From assembly GCF_900313065.1 (NCBI RefSeq), contig NZ_OMPU01000006.1, forward strand, positions 235,943-299,942: DNA of 64,000 bases, given 5' to 3'. The stretch is from Kiloniella sp. EL199. Its GTDB lineage: Bacteria > Pseudomonadota > Alphaproteobacteria > Kiloniellales > Kiloniellaceae. Shown piece after piece: positions 9,147 through 16,977 of this stretch. The position numbers were made by a program, and so were the translations under genes. Numbering within the stretch: position 1 is the stretch's first letter; every line of letters starts with the position of its first letter. The notes beneath the pieces are model-generated. The model saw only the letters and a list, made by a program, of their open reading frames with translations, ran no database searches and had not been told where the DNA came from.

Positions 9147-11138
9147 CTAGATATCTATATCTGAAACGAACTTCGCGTTGTCTTGAATAAAGTTAAACCG
9201 GAGTTCAGGTTTTTTGCCCATAAGGCAGTTAACTCTGTCGGCTGCGGCTCTCTGACTTTCGGCAGGATCATAATCATCATTGTGATGAACAGTAACACGC
9301 AGAAGCGTTCTTTTTGCTGGATCCATTGTTGTTTCTTTAAGCTGTTTGGGTGGCATTTCACCCAGACCTTTAAAGCGACTGACTTCAACTTTTCCTCGTC
9401 CAGTCAGTTCAGTCTCTTCTAGTGCTAAACGATGCTCATCATCCATGGCATAGACTGTTTTACTGCCTTGCGTCAGTCGATAAAGTGGTGGCATGGCGAG
9501 ATAGAGGTGACCGCTTTCGATCAGACCGGGCATTTCCTGATAAAAGAAAGTCATTAACAAAGATGCGATATGAGCGCCGTCAACGTCAGCATCAGTCATG
9601 ATGATGATCCGCTCGTAACGAAGCTTGTCTTTGTCGAACTGTCCTTTGGTGCCACAGCCCAATGCCAAGGTGATATCAGCAATTTCCTGATTTGCTTTGA
9701 TTTTATCCGCCGTAGCAGAGGCAACATTCAAAATTTTCCCACGCAAAGGCAGGATCGCTTGTGTTTTTCTGTCCCGGGCTTGCTTTGCAGAACCGCCAGC
9801 TGAATCACCCTCGACCAAAAATATTTCTGTGTCGTTTGATTTGTTGCTGCTACAGTCCGCAAGTTTTCCGGGTAAGCGTACTTTACGTGTCGCTGTTTTA
9901 CGGCTGGTTTCTTTATCTTGCCTTCTTCTTAATCGATCTTCGCTGCGTTCGATAATACGTTCCAGCAAAATTCTGGAGCTTTCAGGATTACTAGCCAACC
10001 ACAGATCAAAATGATCTTTAATTGTCGCTTCGGTTAATTTTGCGGCAAGGGGCGTGGCGAGTTTGTCCTTGGTTTGTCCCTGAAATTGCGGATCTCTAAT
10101 AAAGACAGAGAGAACCGAAATGCTACCGTTTAAAAGATCATCGCCGGTTATTTGTGCCGCTTTTTTGATGCCGGTGAGTTCTCCATATGCCTTGAGGCCT
10201 TTTAAAAGACCAGAGCGCATACCACTTTCATGGCTGCCGCCATCAGGTGTGGGAATGGTATTACAATAGGAGTTTACGAACCCCTGTTCGTCACGAGGCC
10301 AGCAAATCGCCCACTCAGCACGTCCTTGACCATCGGAAAATTCGGCTTCACCAGCAAATGATTCTGATGTTAGTGCCGGGCGTTCGCCAAGTTGTGAATC
10401 AATAAAGTCCTTCAAACCGTTCGGGAAGTGGATGACTTCGCTTGGGGGAATGTTACTTCCTTCAACAAGAGAAGGCTCGCAAGTCCAGCGGATCTGAACG
10501 CCTTTGAATAGATAGGCCTTTGATCTTGTCATCTTGTAGAGACGGGCTGGTTGGAATTTACATCCGGGCTCAAAGATTTCGGCATCTGGATGGAATGAAA
10601 TCGTCGTTCCGCGTCTATTGTTGGTTTTGCCAATCAGGTCCAGTTTGGTTAGCGGATGCCCTTTGCTGTATTCCTGTCGGTAAAGCTGACGGTCCCTTGC
10701 AACTTCTACATACATGGAATCAGACAAGGCATTTACGACAGAAACACCGACACCATGAAGACCACCGGATGTTGCATAGGCATCCTGTGTAAATTTCGCG
10801 CCCGAGTGCAGGGTTGTCAGAATTACTTCCAATGCAGATTTGTCTGTGTATTTGGGGTGAGAATCAACAGGAATGCCGCGCCCGTTATCTTTGATCGTTA
10901 TCTGATTATCTAGGCCAAGCTCGATATCGATTCGTGTTGCATGTCCTGCAACAGCCTCGTCCATGGCGTTATCAAGAACCTCTGCAACAAGATGATGCAT
11001 GGCGCGTTCATCGTTACCACCGATATACATGCCGGGGCGATGTCGAACAGGTTCAAGACCTTCGAGAACTTGAATATCCTTGGCTGAATAATCAACCGTG
11101 GTTTCATTTGTGGGGGCTGACTGAAATAGATCTGACAT
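9147..11138 (-). CDS. parE: DNA topoisomerase IV subunit B
   Basis: The 663-residue protein is a GHKL-ATPase type II topoisomerase subunit. Visible motifs are EVLDNAMDEAVAGH and KDNGRGIPVDSH (ATP site), GLHGVGVSVVNALS, the transducer region, and the TOPRIM motifs VEGDSAGGSAKQARDR and MTDADVDGAHI. The signature PGMYIGGNDERAMHHLVAEV near the N terminus and the length (GyrB is about 800 residues with an insertion) favour ParE over GyrB. With ParC it unlinks daughter chromosomes after replication. parC is not in the window. The gene stands alone, with its own terminator. Confidence 0.92.
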   Translation of the reverse strand: MSDLFQSAPTNETTVDYSAKDIQVLEGLEPVRHRPGMYIGGNDERAMHHLVAEVLDNAMDEAVAGHATRIDIELGLDNQITIKDNGRGIPVDSHPKYTDKSALEVILTTLHSGAKFTQDAYATSGGLHGVGVSVVNALSDSMYVEVARDRQLYRQEYSKGHPLTKLDLIGKTNNRRGTTISFHPDAEIFEPGCKFQPARLYKMTRSKAYLFKGVQIRWTCEPSLVEGSNIPPSEVIHFPNGLKDFIDSQLGERPALTSESFAGEAEFSDGQGRAEWAICWPRDEQGFVNSYCNTIPTPDGGSHESGMRSGLLKGLKAYGELTGIKKAAQITGDDLLNGSISVLSVFIRDPQFQGQTKDKLATPLAAKLTEATIKDHFDLWLASNPESSRILLERIIERSEDRLRRRQDKETSRKTATRKVRLPGKLADCSSNKSNDTEIFLVEGDSAGGSAKQARDRKTQAILPLRGKILNVASATADKIKANQEIADITLALGCGTKGQFDKDKLRYERIIIMTDADVDGAHIASLLMTFFYQEMPGLIESGHLYLAMPPLYRLTQGSKTVYAMDDEHRLALEETELTGRGKVEVSRFKGLGEMPPKQLKETTMDPAKRTLLRVTVHHNDDYDPAESQRAAADRVNCLMGKKPELRFNFIQDNAKFVSDIDI

Positions 11139-11464
11139 GGGGACATTATGTGTTGATGATCGGGCGAAGGCAAGTTTCAGATGAAGCAGAATTCACGTTT
11201 TGTTTTCCCCCGAGAGTATTTTTTATTTCTGATGGATATTTGTGAGACTTAGAGGAGAGATTCTCTAAAGCAATCTGTCGTTGCGTTTGGTTGCTGTGGT
11301 GAATTCTATTTATTTGTTTCATTCATCCTTTGTTTGAGGGCCGATATAGTAATTTATATTAAAGGTTATGGAGTACCTCACTGTGTTGTGAGAAGTGTTG
11401 TCAGGCTTCCTCTGTTATAGATAGCTGAACATTCTAGATTAAAAGAATCCTTCGAGGGAAAGTT
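11139..11464. other. intergenic region between divergent parE and a secreted-protein gene
   Basis: This 326-base stretch must hold the promoters of both divergent genes. It is AT-rich toward its centre. I see no clear -35/-10 pair, no long inverted repeat and no RNA gene. No convincing coding frame is present. Confidence 0.4.
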
Positions 11465-11848
11465 ATGCAAAGATTTTTTGTTTCTGTTCGCTATGCCTTG
11501 TTGCCGTTGACCTTGCTTCTTTCTTCTTTGAATCCAGTGATCGCAGGGGAAGCAGACGTTATAAAAGTTGACGGATATAAAGACGGAGACCGAGGCTGGC
11601 GCTTTAATGTGACGGTGCGTCATGATGACACAGGGTGGGATCACTATGCGAACCGCTGGGAGATCATTACTGAGGACGGGACTATTCTGGCTACGCGTGT
11701 GCTTCATCACCCCCATGAAAACGAGCAACCCTTTACCAGATCTTTATCCGGTGTTGAGATTCCCAAGGGCGTAAAAAAAGTTTTTATCCGGGCTCATGAT
11801 AGCGTCCACGGCTACGGAGGACAGGTAGAACCTTTCGTTGTGGAATAA
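11465..11848 (+). CDS. secreted protein of unknown function
   Basis: The 127-residue product starts with a clear signal peptide (hydrophobic core ALLPLTLLLSSLNPVIA, cleavage probably before GEADV). The mature part of about 100 residues looks like a single beta-sandwich: DGYKDGDRGWRFNVTVRHDD, then WDHYANRWEIITEDGTILATRVLHHPHENEQPF and GVKKVFIRAHDSVHGYGG. It is rich in His, Asp and Trp but has no cysteines. I recognise no named domain. The start has a usable GAGGGAAAG ribosome-binding site 5 bases upstream. It probably lies in the periplasm. Confidence 0.75.
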   Translation: MQRFFVSVRYALLPLTLLLSSLNPVIAGEADVIKVDGYKDGDRGWRFNVTVRHDDTGWDHYANRWEIITEDGTILATRVLHHPHENEQPFTRSLSGVEIPKGVKKVFIRAHDSVHGYGGQVEPFVVE

Positions 11849-12129
11849 TATATTACAGAAAAACGACAGAAAAATACGTTGACATCGTCAGATTTTACAT
11901 GACGGTAGTTGATTTTTTTTCTCACTTACATTATTTAATACTTGTGCATTGCACAAAGTGCCTTTGTTGAGTCTCCGTTCCGTTTCTTTCTGCATAAGTC
12001 TCTATGTAGTCGACTGTCGGAATTGCCACAATTTGAGACGCTTTAAAAAACGTATAGATGCGGAACTGTTTTATGATTTGGAATAGTTCTACGTCCTATA
12101 CGTTTACCCACTAAGAGTGTCAGGTTGCG
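11849..12129. other. non-coding stretch with a perfect 15-base palindrome
   Basis: No gene is apparent over 281 bases. A possible promoter (TTGATT near 11910 and TATTTA about 17 bases on) is followed by the perfect palindrome TTGTGCA-T-TGCACAA. The rest is AT-rich with no long hairpin. It may be the control region of the small genes at 12130 and 12248. Confidence 0.35.
11942..11956. promoter_or_regulatory. perfect 7-1-7 palindrome, candidate operator
   Basis: TTGTGCATTGCACAA reads the same on both strands around one central base. It sits just downstream of a plausible promoter and about 290 bases before the zinc-ribbon gene. Length and symmetry fit a dimeric repressor site. No cognate regulator gene is adjacent, so the binding protein is unknown. 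Confidence 0.4.
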
Positions 12130-12183
12130 ATGGCTCTTGACGAGCTTTGGAGACCTTTTTCTTCTGCGGAAGAAGTTAAATAA
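12130..12183 (+). CDS. possible 17-codon leader peptide
   Basis: A short frame, MALDELWRPFSSAEEVK, starts at an ATG with AGG 6-8 bases upstream and ends with TAA 64 bases before the zinc-ribbon gene. Between them TAGGAC (about 12198-12203) can pair with GTCCTA (about 12231-12236), the latter directly touching the GGAGG of the next gene. That arrangement would fit a leader affecting translation of the next gene. A chance frame of this length is common, so this is only a candidate. Confidence 0.25.
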   Translation: MALDELWRPFSSAEEVK

Positions 12184-12247
12184 TTATCTATTTACCTAGG
12201 ACTACGGTTCTTGAGGGTATAAGTTGCCGGGTCCTACGGAGGGATTA

Positions 12248-12412
12248 ATGAGCGATCAGTCCAATACAAAGCCGGTTTCTGACCGGGTGTATGAGAAGAA
12301 AAAACGTAATTGTCTGAAGTGTCGGGAAAAGTTCGTGAGCGAATGGCCTGGTGAACGCATTTGCAAGACATGCAAATCTTCTACCGCTTGGCGGGAAGGT
12401 ATTGCAGCCTAA
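12248..12412 (+). CDS. small zinc-ribbon protein
   Basis: The 54-residue basic protein carries two CxxC knuckles, CLKC and CKTC, about 20 residues apart, with an arginine- and lysine-rich flank (RVYEKKKRN). This is the pattern of a one-zinc ribbon that may bind nucleic acid or a protein partner. I chose the ATG because GGAGG lies 7 bases upstream; an in-frame TTG 24 bases earlier lies before that site. A strong terminator follows. Similar tiny zinc ribbons are widespread in alphaproteobacteria without a settled role. Confidence 0.7.
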   Translation: MSDQSNTKPVSDRVYEKKKRNCLKCREKFVSEWPGERICKTCKSSTAWREGIAA

Positions 12413-12431
12413 TACGGTATTGCAAAAGATG

Positions 12432-12477
12432 ACATACAACAAAAGCGCGTTCATTTGATCGCGCTTTTGTTGTATGT
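12432..12477 (+). terminator. strong terminator after the zinc-ribbon gene
   Basis: A perfect 18-bp stem (12432-12449 with 12460-12477; core AAAAGCGCG/CGCGCTTTT) closes a 10-base loop, 20 bases after the zinc-ribbon stop codon. The stem's own 3' arm holds the T tract (CTTTTGTTG). Confidence 0.8.
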
Positions 12478-12595
12478 GGGGTTGGGTATTATTTAATTAG
12501 TGATACTTTAGTGGTACTGGGGAGCTGTATTCGTGGGGCTTATTGTTCTAGGCCGTTTTTTAGATTCTTATCGCTTTGAATTTGAATACTCTTCT

Positions 12596-12802
12596 TTAAA
12601 CTAAAATATCAACACGGCTACCTCGCCCATCAGTTGGGGGCGCGAGTAACTTTTTGCCTGTCGTGTTTTCTGAATTTATAGTTTTGATTGTCTTTATTTC
12701 ATCAGTGGATTGTGTTGCAGGCTTAAAGGCTGGACCTCGATTAGCTTGAGGTTCAGGGGTAACGATTGTTCCCGTCCGTGTGTAAATAGGGGGAATATAC
12801 AT
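12596..12802 (-). CDS. short hypothetical protein
   Basis: A 68-codon frame encodes a polar, proline- and threonine-rich, probably unstructured protein starting MYIPPIYTRTGTIVTPEP and ending in RGSRVDILV. The sequence CAGG lies 5 bases before the ATG. The tail with an arginine-glycine pair and a terminal hydrophobic beta-like stretch is suggestive, but I recognise no family. No other frame explains this segment. Function unknown. Confidence 0.4.
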   Translation of the reverse strand: MYIPPIYTRTGTIVTPEPQANRGPAFKPATQSTDEIKTIKTINSENTTGKKLLAPPTDGRGSRVDILV

Positions 12803-12960
12803 CGAAACCTGCGAACAAGGTTTTAGTCATTAAATTTTAACTAAAATATCATGTAGTTTTGCCTGTGTCTTTAATAAAGTCGATTTTTTTTATATTAACC
12901 GATATGTTTTGTGATCCCTAAATCTACTTTAAGGCGTGTGATTTTCGAGGGCAGATTAAA

Positions 12961-13608
12961 TCAAATTTTGTTTTGATCTGAGAATTCGATGAATTTTTTG
13001 GCAAATTTATCAGCAGAAGACCTGATATCTGTGAGGGTTTTACCTGGCTTGAAGATGGCTGATCCGATACCCAGGGCAAAAACACCTGCTTCGAGGAAGG
13101 TTTTCATGTTATCTGGGGTAACGCCACCAGTTGGGCAAATATGTGTATTTGGGGGGAGTACGGATTTCGTTGCCTTAATAAAGGGAAGGCCAAGTGTTTC
13201 TGCGGGGAAGAGTTTCAAAATATCTGCGCCATGGCTCAATGCCGTGAAGCATTCTGTGGGCGTGTAGCAGCCTGGTGCTGATAATAATCCCAATTCCTTG
13301 GTGCGTTGAATTACTGCAGGATCCATGTTTGGGGAAATTATAATGCGTCCCCCTATATCCTTGATTGTTGTAACGTCTTTGGGGGAGAGAACGGTGCCAG
13401 CACCTAAAAGGATATTGTTGCCGTGCCTTTTATGAATTGCCTGAATAGAAGCTTGCCAACCCTTGGTGTTCAGAGTGACTTCCATGCAAGTAAAACCTGC
13501 TTCAACGATATGATCTGAGACAGCAATCGCTTGCTCGGGATGGATGCCACGTAAAATGGCAATCAACGGCATTTTTTCTAGATAAGACATATAGTGTTCT
13601 ATTGTCAT
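12961..13608 (-). CDS. dgoA: 2-dehydro-3-deoxy-6-phosphogalactonate aldolase
   Basis: The 215-residue protein is a class I KDPG/KDPGal aldolase. PLIAILRGIHPEQA at the N terminus, the catalytic glutamate in CMEVTLNT, LLGAGTV, and the Schiff-base lysine in ADILKLFPAE are all present, followed by the phosphate-binding CPTGGV and GIGSAIF. The enzyme splits 2-dehydro-3-deoxy-6-phospho sugar acids into pyruvate and glyceraldehyde 3-phosphate. I favour the KDPGal type (DgoA) over Eda from the ILRGIHPEQA and FPAETLG context and from the neighbouring sugar-acid genes. It lies 42 bases behind the kinase gene on the same strand. Confidence 0.85.
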   Translation of the reverse strand: MTIEHYMSYLEKMPLIAILRGIHPEQAIAVSDHIVEAGFTCMEVTLNTKGWQASIQAIHKRHGNNILLGAGTVLSPKDVTTIKDIGGRIIISPNMDPAVIQRTKELGLLSAPGCYTPTECFTALSHGADILKLFPAETLGLPFIKATKSVLPPNTHICPTGGVTPDNMKTFLEAGVFALGIGSAIFKPGKTLTDIRSSADKFAKKFIEFSDQNKI

Positions 13609-13649
13609 GTTTCTAATCCTGTAAGGTCAATGGATACAATAGAGCCTTT

Positions 13650-14495
13650 TTAGCAAACGACTTGTGATGCAACTTCGTGTGCGCGCGGTAAAATTTCTTC
13701 ATATGAACGGCCAGATAGCTTGCCTTCAAGAAAAACCCCCATAAATGAATCTCCGGCACCAGAGCTATCAACAACTTCAGGGACTGATTTAAAGGAATTG
13801 TGACATAATAATTCACCTTCTTTCCAAATCTCTGCCTTTTCTCCTCCGCAGGTGAAAACCCATTCCGGCTTTGGATAAAGGGCTGATAGTTCACCAATTG
13901 TACTGTCAGGGAAAATTATGGGTAATTCTTCGTCTGATATTTTTACCAGATCGAGTTGTGGCAAGATGTGTTCAGCAAAATTACGTGCTTCATCGGGTAA
14001 CCAAAGTTGTTTCCGGTGGTTGATGTCATAGTAAATCTTTGAGCCTGTAGCATGCGCTGTTTTTATGTCTTCAAGAAGATTTTCTCTGTGTTTTGTAATG
14101 GCAGCCGTGATGCCGGAAAAATAGACGTATTCATACCCGGTTAAATCTCTGTTTTCATCAAAGATATGACGTGCAGCGGATTGGCTGCGCCAATAGTTAT
14201 ATTGTTTCTCGCCCTTTTTGTCGTTGGATAGAATAAACAGGCCGATAGTTCTGTCCAAATCTTTAATACAGTTTGATGTTAAAACGCCTTTTCTTTCCAT
14301 AAACTGGAAACAATTTTCACTTTTGGCATCATTACCAAGAGCAGTCAGATATTCGGCTTGAAAATTGCCCCCTGAAACCAAATTCAAATAGTAAGCGACC
14401 GTGAAAGTATCTCCTGCGTAACTTTTCTTATAGATATCATTACCTTGATCTGACATCTCTAACATTATTTCGCCAACTGATAAGACGCTTTTCAT
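13650..14495 (-). CDS. PfkB-family sugar kinase, 2-dehydro-3-deoxygluconokinase-like
   Basis: The 281-residue ribokinase-fold protein starts MKSVLSVGEIMLEM and contains the substrate-binding GNDIYKKSYAGDTFTVAYYL and the catalytic motif DSSGAGDSFMG near residue 235. In this clade (KdgK-like) the product is a 2-dehydro-3-deoxy-6-phospho sugar acid, the substrate of the aldolase encoded next. I placed the start at the ATG at 14495 because AGGTGA lies 6 bases before it; the frame is open for five more codons. Expression probably responds to the regulator at 14605, whose operator lies just upstream. Known DgoK enzymes belong to another family, so this would be a non-homologous solution. Confidence 0.8.
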   Translation of the reverse strand: MKSVLSVGEIMLEMSDQGNDIYKKSYAGDTFTVAYYLNLVSGGNFQAEYLTALGNDAKSENCFQFMERKGVLTSNCIKDLDRTIGLFILSNDKKGEKQYNYWRSQSAARHIFDENRDLTGYEYVYFSGITAAITKHRENLLEDIKTAHATGSKIYYDINHRKQLWLPDEARNFAEHILPQLDLVKISDEELPIIFPDSTIGELSALYPKPEWVFTCGGEKAEIWKEGELLCHNSFKSVPEVVDSSGAGDSFMGVFLEGKLSGRSYEEILPRAHEVASQVVC

Positions 14496-14524
14496 CCAAT
14501 TCACCTGCAATATAGCATTCCTTT

Positions 14525-14579
14525 AATTGCATTCATAATATGATTGACATTTATATGCAATCATATTATGAATGCAATT
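14525..14579. promoter_or_regulatory. paired operator between the kinase gene and the GntR-type regulator gene
   Basis: Two 22-base arms (14525-14546 and 14558-14579) are perfect reverse complements with an 11-base spacer. Each arm contains its own near-perfect 5-1-5 palindrome, TCATAATATGA (14533-14543) and TCATATTATGA (14561-14571), whose centres are 28 bases apart. FadR-subfamily regulators usually bind short palindromes of this size. The site lies 30 bases upstream of the kinase start and 25 upstream of the regulator start. It most likely represses both divergent transcripts until a sugar acid binds the regulator. Confidence 0.8.
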
Positions 14580-14604
14580 GTTGATTAGTCTTACAGGTGT
14601 TTAC

Positions 14605-15306
14605 ATGAACGAGCCGCTACCCAGAGGATTATCAGAACAACTCGCCAGAACAATCGGGATCAGAATCGTATCTGGCGATGTTCGTGAAGGTGAGCGTTTT
14701 GAAAACGAAGATATTCTTTGTGAAGAATTTGGCGTAAGTCGAACAGTCGTTCGTGAAGCAATGAAACGCTTGAGTGCAAAAGGCTTGGTTCAAATCAGGC
14801 CTCGTCTCGGGACAAGTGTTCTTTCCAGAACACGATGGAGCTTGCTTGATCCGGACGTGATGGATTGGTGTCGTATTGGAAAACCTTCTTTGGAAGTTCT
14901 TCTGGAGTTACGCGAAATGCGTGCTGTTTTGGAACCCGGGGCCGCTGCGTTGGCGTGCCAACGTGCCAATGAAGAAGACGTGAAGGAGATCTGGCGGGCG
15001 TATAAGCGTATGGAAGTAAATGTCAATAATGCCGAAGGCTTTGCGAAGGCCGATGCGGATTTTCATGTCGCGATACTGCGTGCCACGCATAATGATTATC
15101 TTATAGCTCTGGGCGGACTCATTTCCGCTGATCTTCTTTCTAGTATCAAGGTAACAAACCCGGATTCTGACAAGAATATTAAATCTTTAGTGTTTCATCT
15201 TGAGGTTGTGCAGGCCATTGCCGGGCACGATAAGTATAAAGCGAAAGAAGCTATGGGTGTGTTGCTTGATGATGCAGGGGAAAAATTACGCTTATCTGGT
15301 AGTTAA
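14605..15306 (+). CDS. FadR-subfamily GntR transcriptional regulator
   Basis: The 233-residue protein has an N-terminal winged helix (GLSEQLARTIGIRIVSGDVREGERF, then EDILCEEFGVSRTVVREAMKRLSAKGLVQIRPRLGTSV) and a C-terminal FCD helical domain. The FCD domain shows metal-binding-type residues (DADFHVAILRATHNDYL, then FHLEVVQAI). Relatives such as DgoR respond to sugar acids. I chose the ATG at 14605, which has AGGTG 7 bases upstream, rather than the upstream ATG at 14572, which lies inside the operator. Its partners are the divergent aldolase and kinase genes and the truncated enolase-superfamily gene downstream. Confidence 0.88.
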   Translation: MNEPLPRGLSEQLARTIGIRIVSGDVREGERFENEDILCEEFGVSRTVVREAMKRLSAKGLVQIRPRLGTSVLSRTRWSLLDPDVMDWCRIGKPSLEVLLELREMRAVLEPGAAALACQRANEEDVKEIWRAYKRMEVNVNNAEGFAKADADFHVAILRATHNDYLIALGGLISADLLSSIKVTNPDSDKNIKSLVFHLEVVQAIAGHDKYKAKEAMGVLLDDAGEKLRLSGS

Positions 15307-15354
15307 ACAAGACACGAATATTCCGTATTATTTCGATAAAATATAGGTAAGGTT

Positions 15355-15825
15355 ATGAAGATTACAGGGGTTAAGAGCTATATTCTTTCTTATGAGTTGG
15401 ACGAACCTTTAGGGTATTCTCAAAAATATTATCGCAAACGTACTGCCCATATTGTTGAAGTGACGACGGATGAAGGGGTTACTGGTATCGGGGAATGTTT
15501 TGGCCCGGGTGGGGTTGCTCTTGTAAACAAAACAATTGTGGAAGAAGTAATCCAACCCCTGATTGTTGGTATGGACCCTCGTGATCGCGAAGTAATTTGG
15601 AATACTGTGTATAATGATATACGTGATCACGGTCAAAAAGGTATGCCAATTCAAGCCCTGTCAGGTGTAGATATTGCGCTTTGGGATATAGCCGGGAAAA
15701 TCACTGGTCAGCCTTTGTATCAGCTCGTTGGTGGGGCTTTTCGGGATAAGATTAATGTCTATGGCTATGGCATGATGCTGCAGCAAGTTCCTGACCTTGA
15801 AAAACGCTGTTACCCGATAGAATGA
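15355..15825 (+). pseudogene. truncated enolase-superfamily enzyme (mandelate racemase/muconate lactonizing type)
   Basis: Only the N-terminal part survives: a capping domain (MKITGVKSYILSYELDEPLG, then VTTDEGVTGIGECFGPG), the LSGVDIALWDIAGKITGQPLYQLVGG segment and the first barrel strand (INVYGYGMM). Family members are about 370-400 residues; this frame ends after 156, losing all metal ligands and catalytic bases. The match breaks at about residue 151 (LEKR followed by CYPIE), where foreign sequence begins. It resembles sugar-acid dehydratases and galactarolactone cycloisomerases, which fits the aldolase and kinase nearby. It cannot be active. Confidence 0.8.
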
Positions 15826-15982
15826 TACCCTTTTCATTCGTTCGGGAGAAAAACAGTTCGTCGAATGAAAAAGGAACTTCATTTGTTGTTTCTGGGAAAG
15901 GAGCTTCTGTCGTATGGGTATTGGAATTTTTTGTATCTTCTGTGGCAATTTCAATATCTGGAAGTTCAGTAAAGCTATTCAT
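15797..15982 (-). pseudogene. N-terminal fragment of a PAS-domain protein
   Basis: On the minus strand an ATG at 15982 opens a frame with an acidic, flexible start (MNSFTELPDIEIATED) and then FSFDELFFSRTNEKGIILSGNSVFQ. The latter is the beginning of a PAS sensor domain of the kind found at the start of alphaproteobacterial chemotaxis/aerotaxis-like proteins. After VFQ (15797) the frame runs into the reverse strand of the truncated enolase-superfamily gene and stops within 14 codons. The remainder of the gene has been lost. No clear ribosome-binding site is seen. Confidence 0.6.
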
Positions 15983-16477
15983 GGGATTATACTGGCCTGA
16001 TTATAGATGGGGTATTGTCAGTAAAAGTCTAAAAATGACCTAAATACATACCTGAACCCAATTGCAGATTTGCCATTCTTTGTTGAAAAAGAATCATTCG
16101 GATTCATAATAAATCATTAAAAGCTGATATTTTTTGTGGATATAGGTTTTACTGACTTTTTTAGGCTAGTTTAATTCAAAGAACTCATTATGCATAAGTA
16201 TGTGCAGTATTGTGTCAGTATTAACCGGAATACTGTTTTTGATGAATTTCAGTTTTGTATGTTTATATAATTTATTGTTTATTTTTATGTGAATATTTTT
16301 TTCCCAAAAACAACAGTGTATTTTTATACTACTAGATTGAGATTTATTACTGATGTAAGTTGAGTAGAGCGGTATGGTTATAGCAAAACTGTTTTGCGGG
16401 TATTTGCCGTCATGATTTTGACGCCAGATTGGGATAACAGATATCGATACTTTCTGTAGATTAAAGGTTGTGAAACT
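15983..16477. other. AT-rich intergenic region without recognised genes
   Basis: About 495 bases separate the PAS fragment from the FecR gene. The stretch is strongly AT-rich, with several runs of T and A. I see no coding frame, RNA gene or strong inverted repeat. The last 100 bases probably carry the promoter of the FecR-OmpA pair. Confidence 0.4.
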
Positions 16478-16951
16478 ATGTTTCTGATCAGGAAATTGAG
16501 CACGTCTCTTATTAAATTGTCTTTTTTATCACTCTTTTTCGGGGTTGGTTCTTTCGCGCAGGCAGATGAAACTGCAATCGCTTATGTGAAGGTGTTGAAC
16601 GGTGTCTGCTATGTAGAAAGTGGTGGAGCTGAGCGAGTTCTTCAAGTCGGCGATCCTCTGTACAAGGATGATATTGTCAAAACACGCAATCAATCGTCTT
16701 TAGGTGTATCGTTTCGGGATAATACCTTGGTTTCTTTGGGGAGTAACTCTTCATTGAAGTTGAACAATTTTGAGTTCGATCCTGACAACAAGAAGCTGGC
16801 ATTTGCTGTTCAGCTTTTTGAGGGGACACTCCTTTATATTTCGGGCATCATTGCCAAGCTGACAAAGAACCCCGATGACGATCTGCAAATAACAACGCCT
16901 GCCGGGACGATTTCTGTGCGGGGTACTAAAATGTTTGTACGTGCAGAATAA
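16478..16951 (+). CDS. secreted FecR-domain protein
   Basis: The 157-residue protein has a signal peptide (LSFLSLFFGVGSFAQA, cleavage near residue 29) and a FecR domain: AYVKVLNGVCYVESGG, LQVGDPLYKDDIVKTRNQSSLGVSFRDNTLVSLGSNSSLKL, and the closing TPAGTISVRGTKMFVR. Unlike true FecR anti-sigma regulators it has no cytoplasmic or membrane part and is wholly exported. Stand-alone FecR proteins of this type are commonly encoded with CHASE2 sensor proteins, as here. Its stop codon overlaps an in-frame ATG of the next gene, so the two are co-transcribed. Confidence 0.85.
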   Translation: MFLIRKLSTSLIKLSFLSLFFGVGSFAQADETAIAYVKVLNGVCYVESGGAERVLQVGDPLYKDDIVKTRNQSSLGVSFRDNTLVSLGSNSSLKLNNFEFDPDNKKLAFAVQLFEGTLLYISGIIAKLTKNPDDDLQITTPAGTISVRGTKMFVRAE

Positions 16952-16977
16952 TGTCGATGACAAAGGGGAATGGTTTA

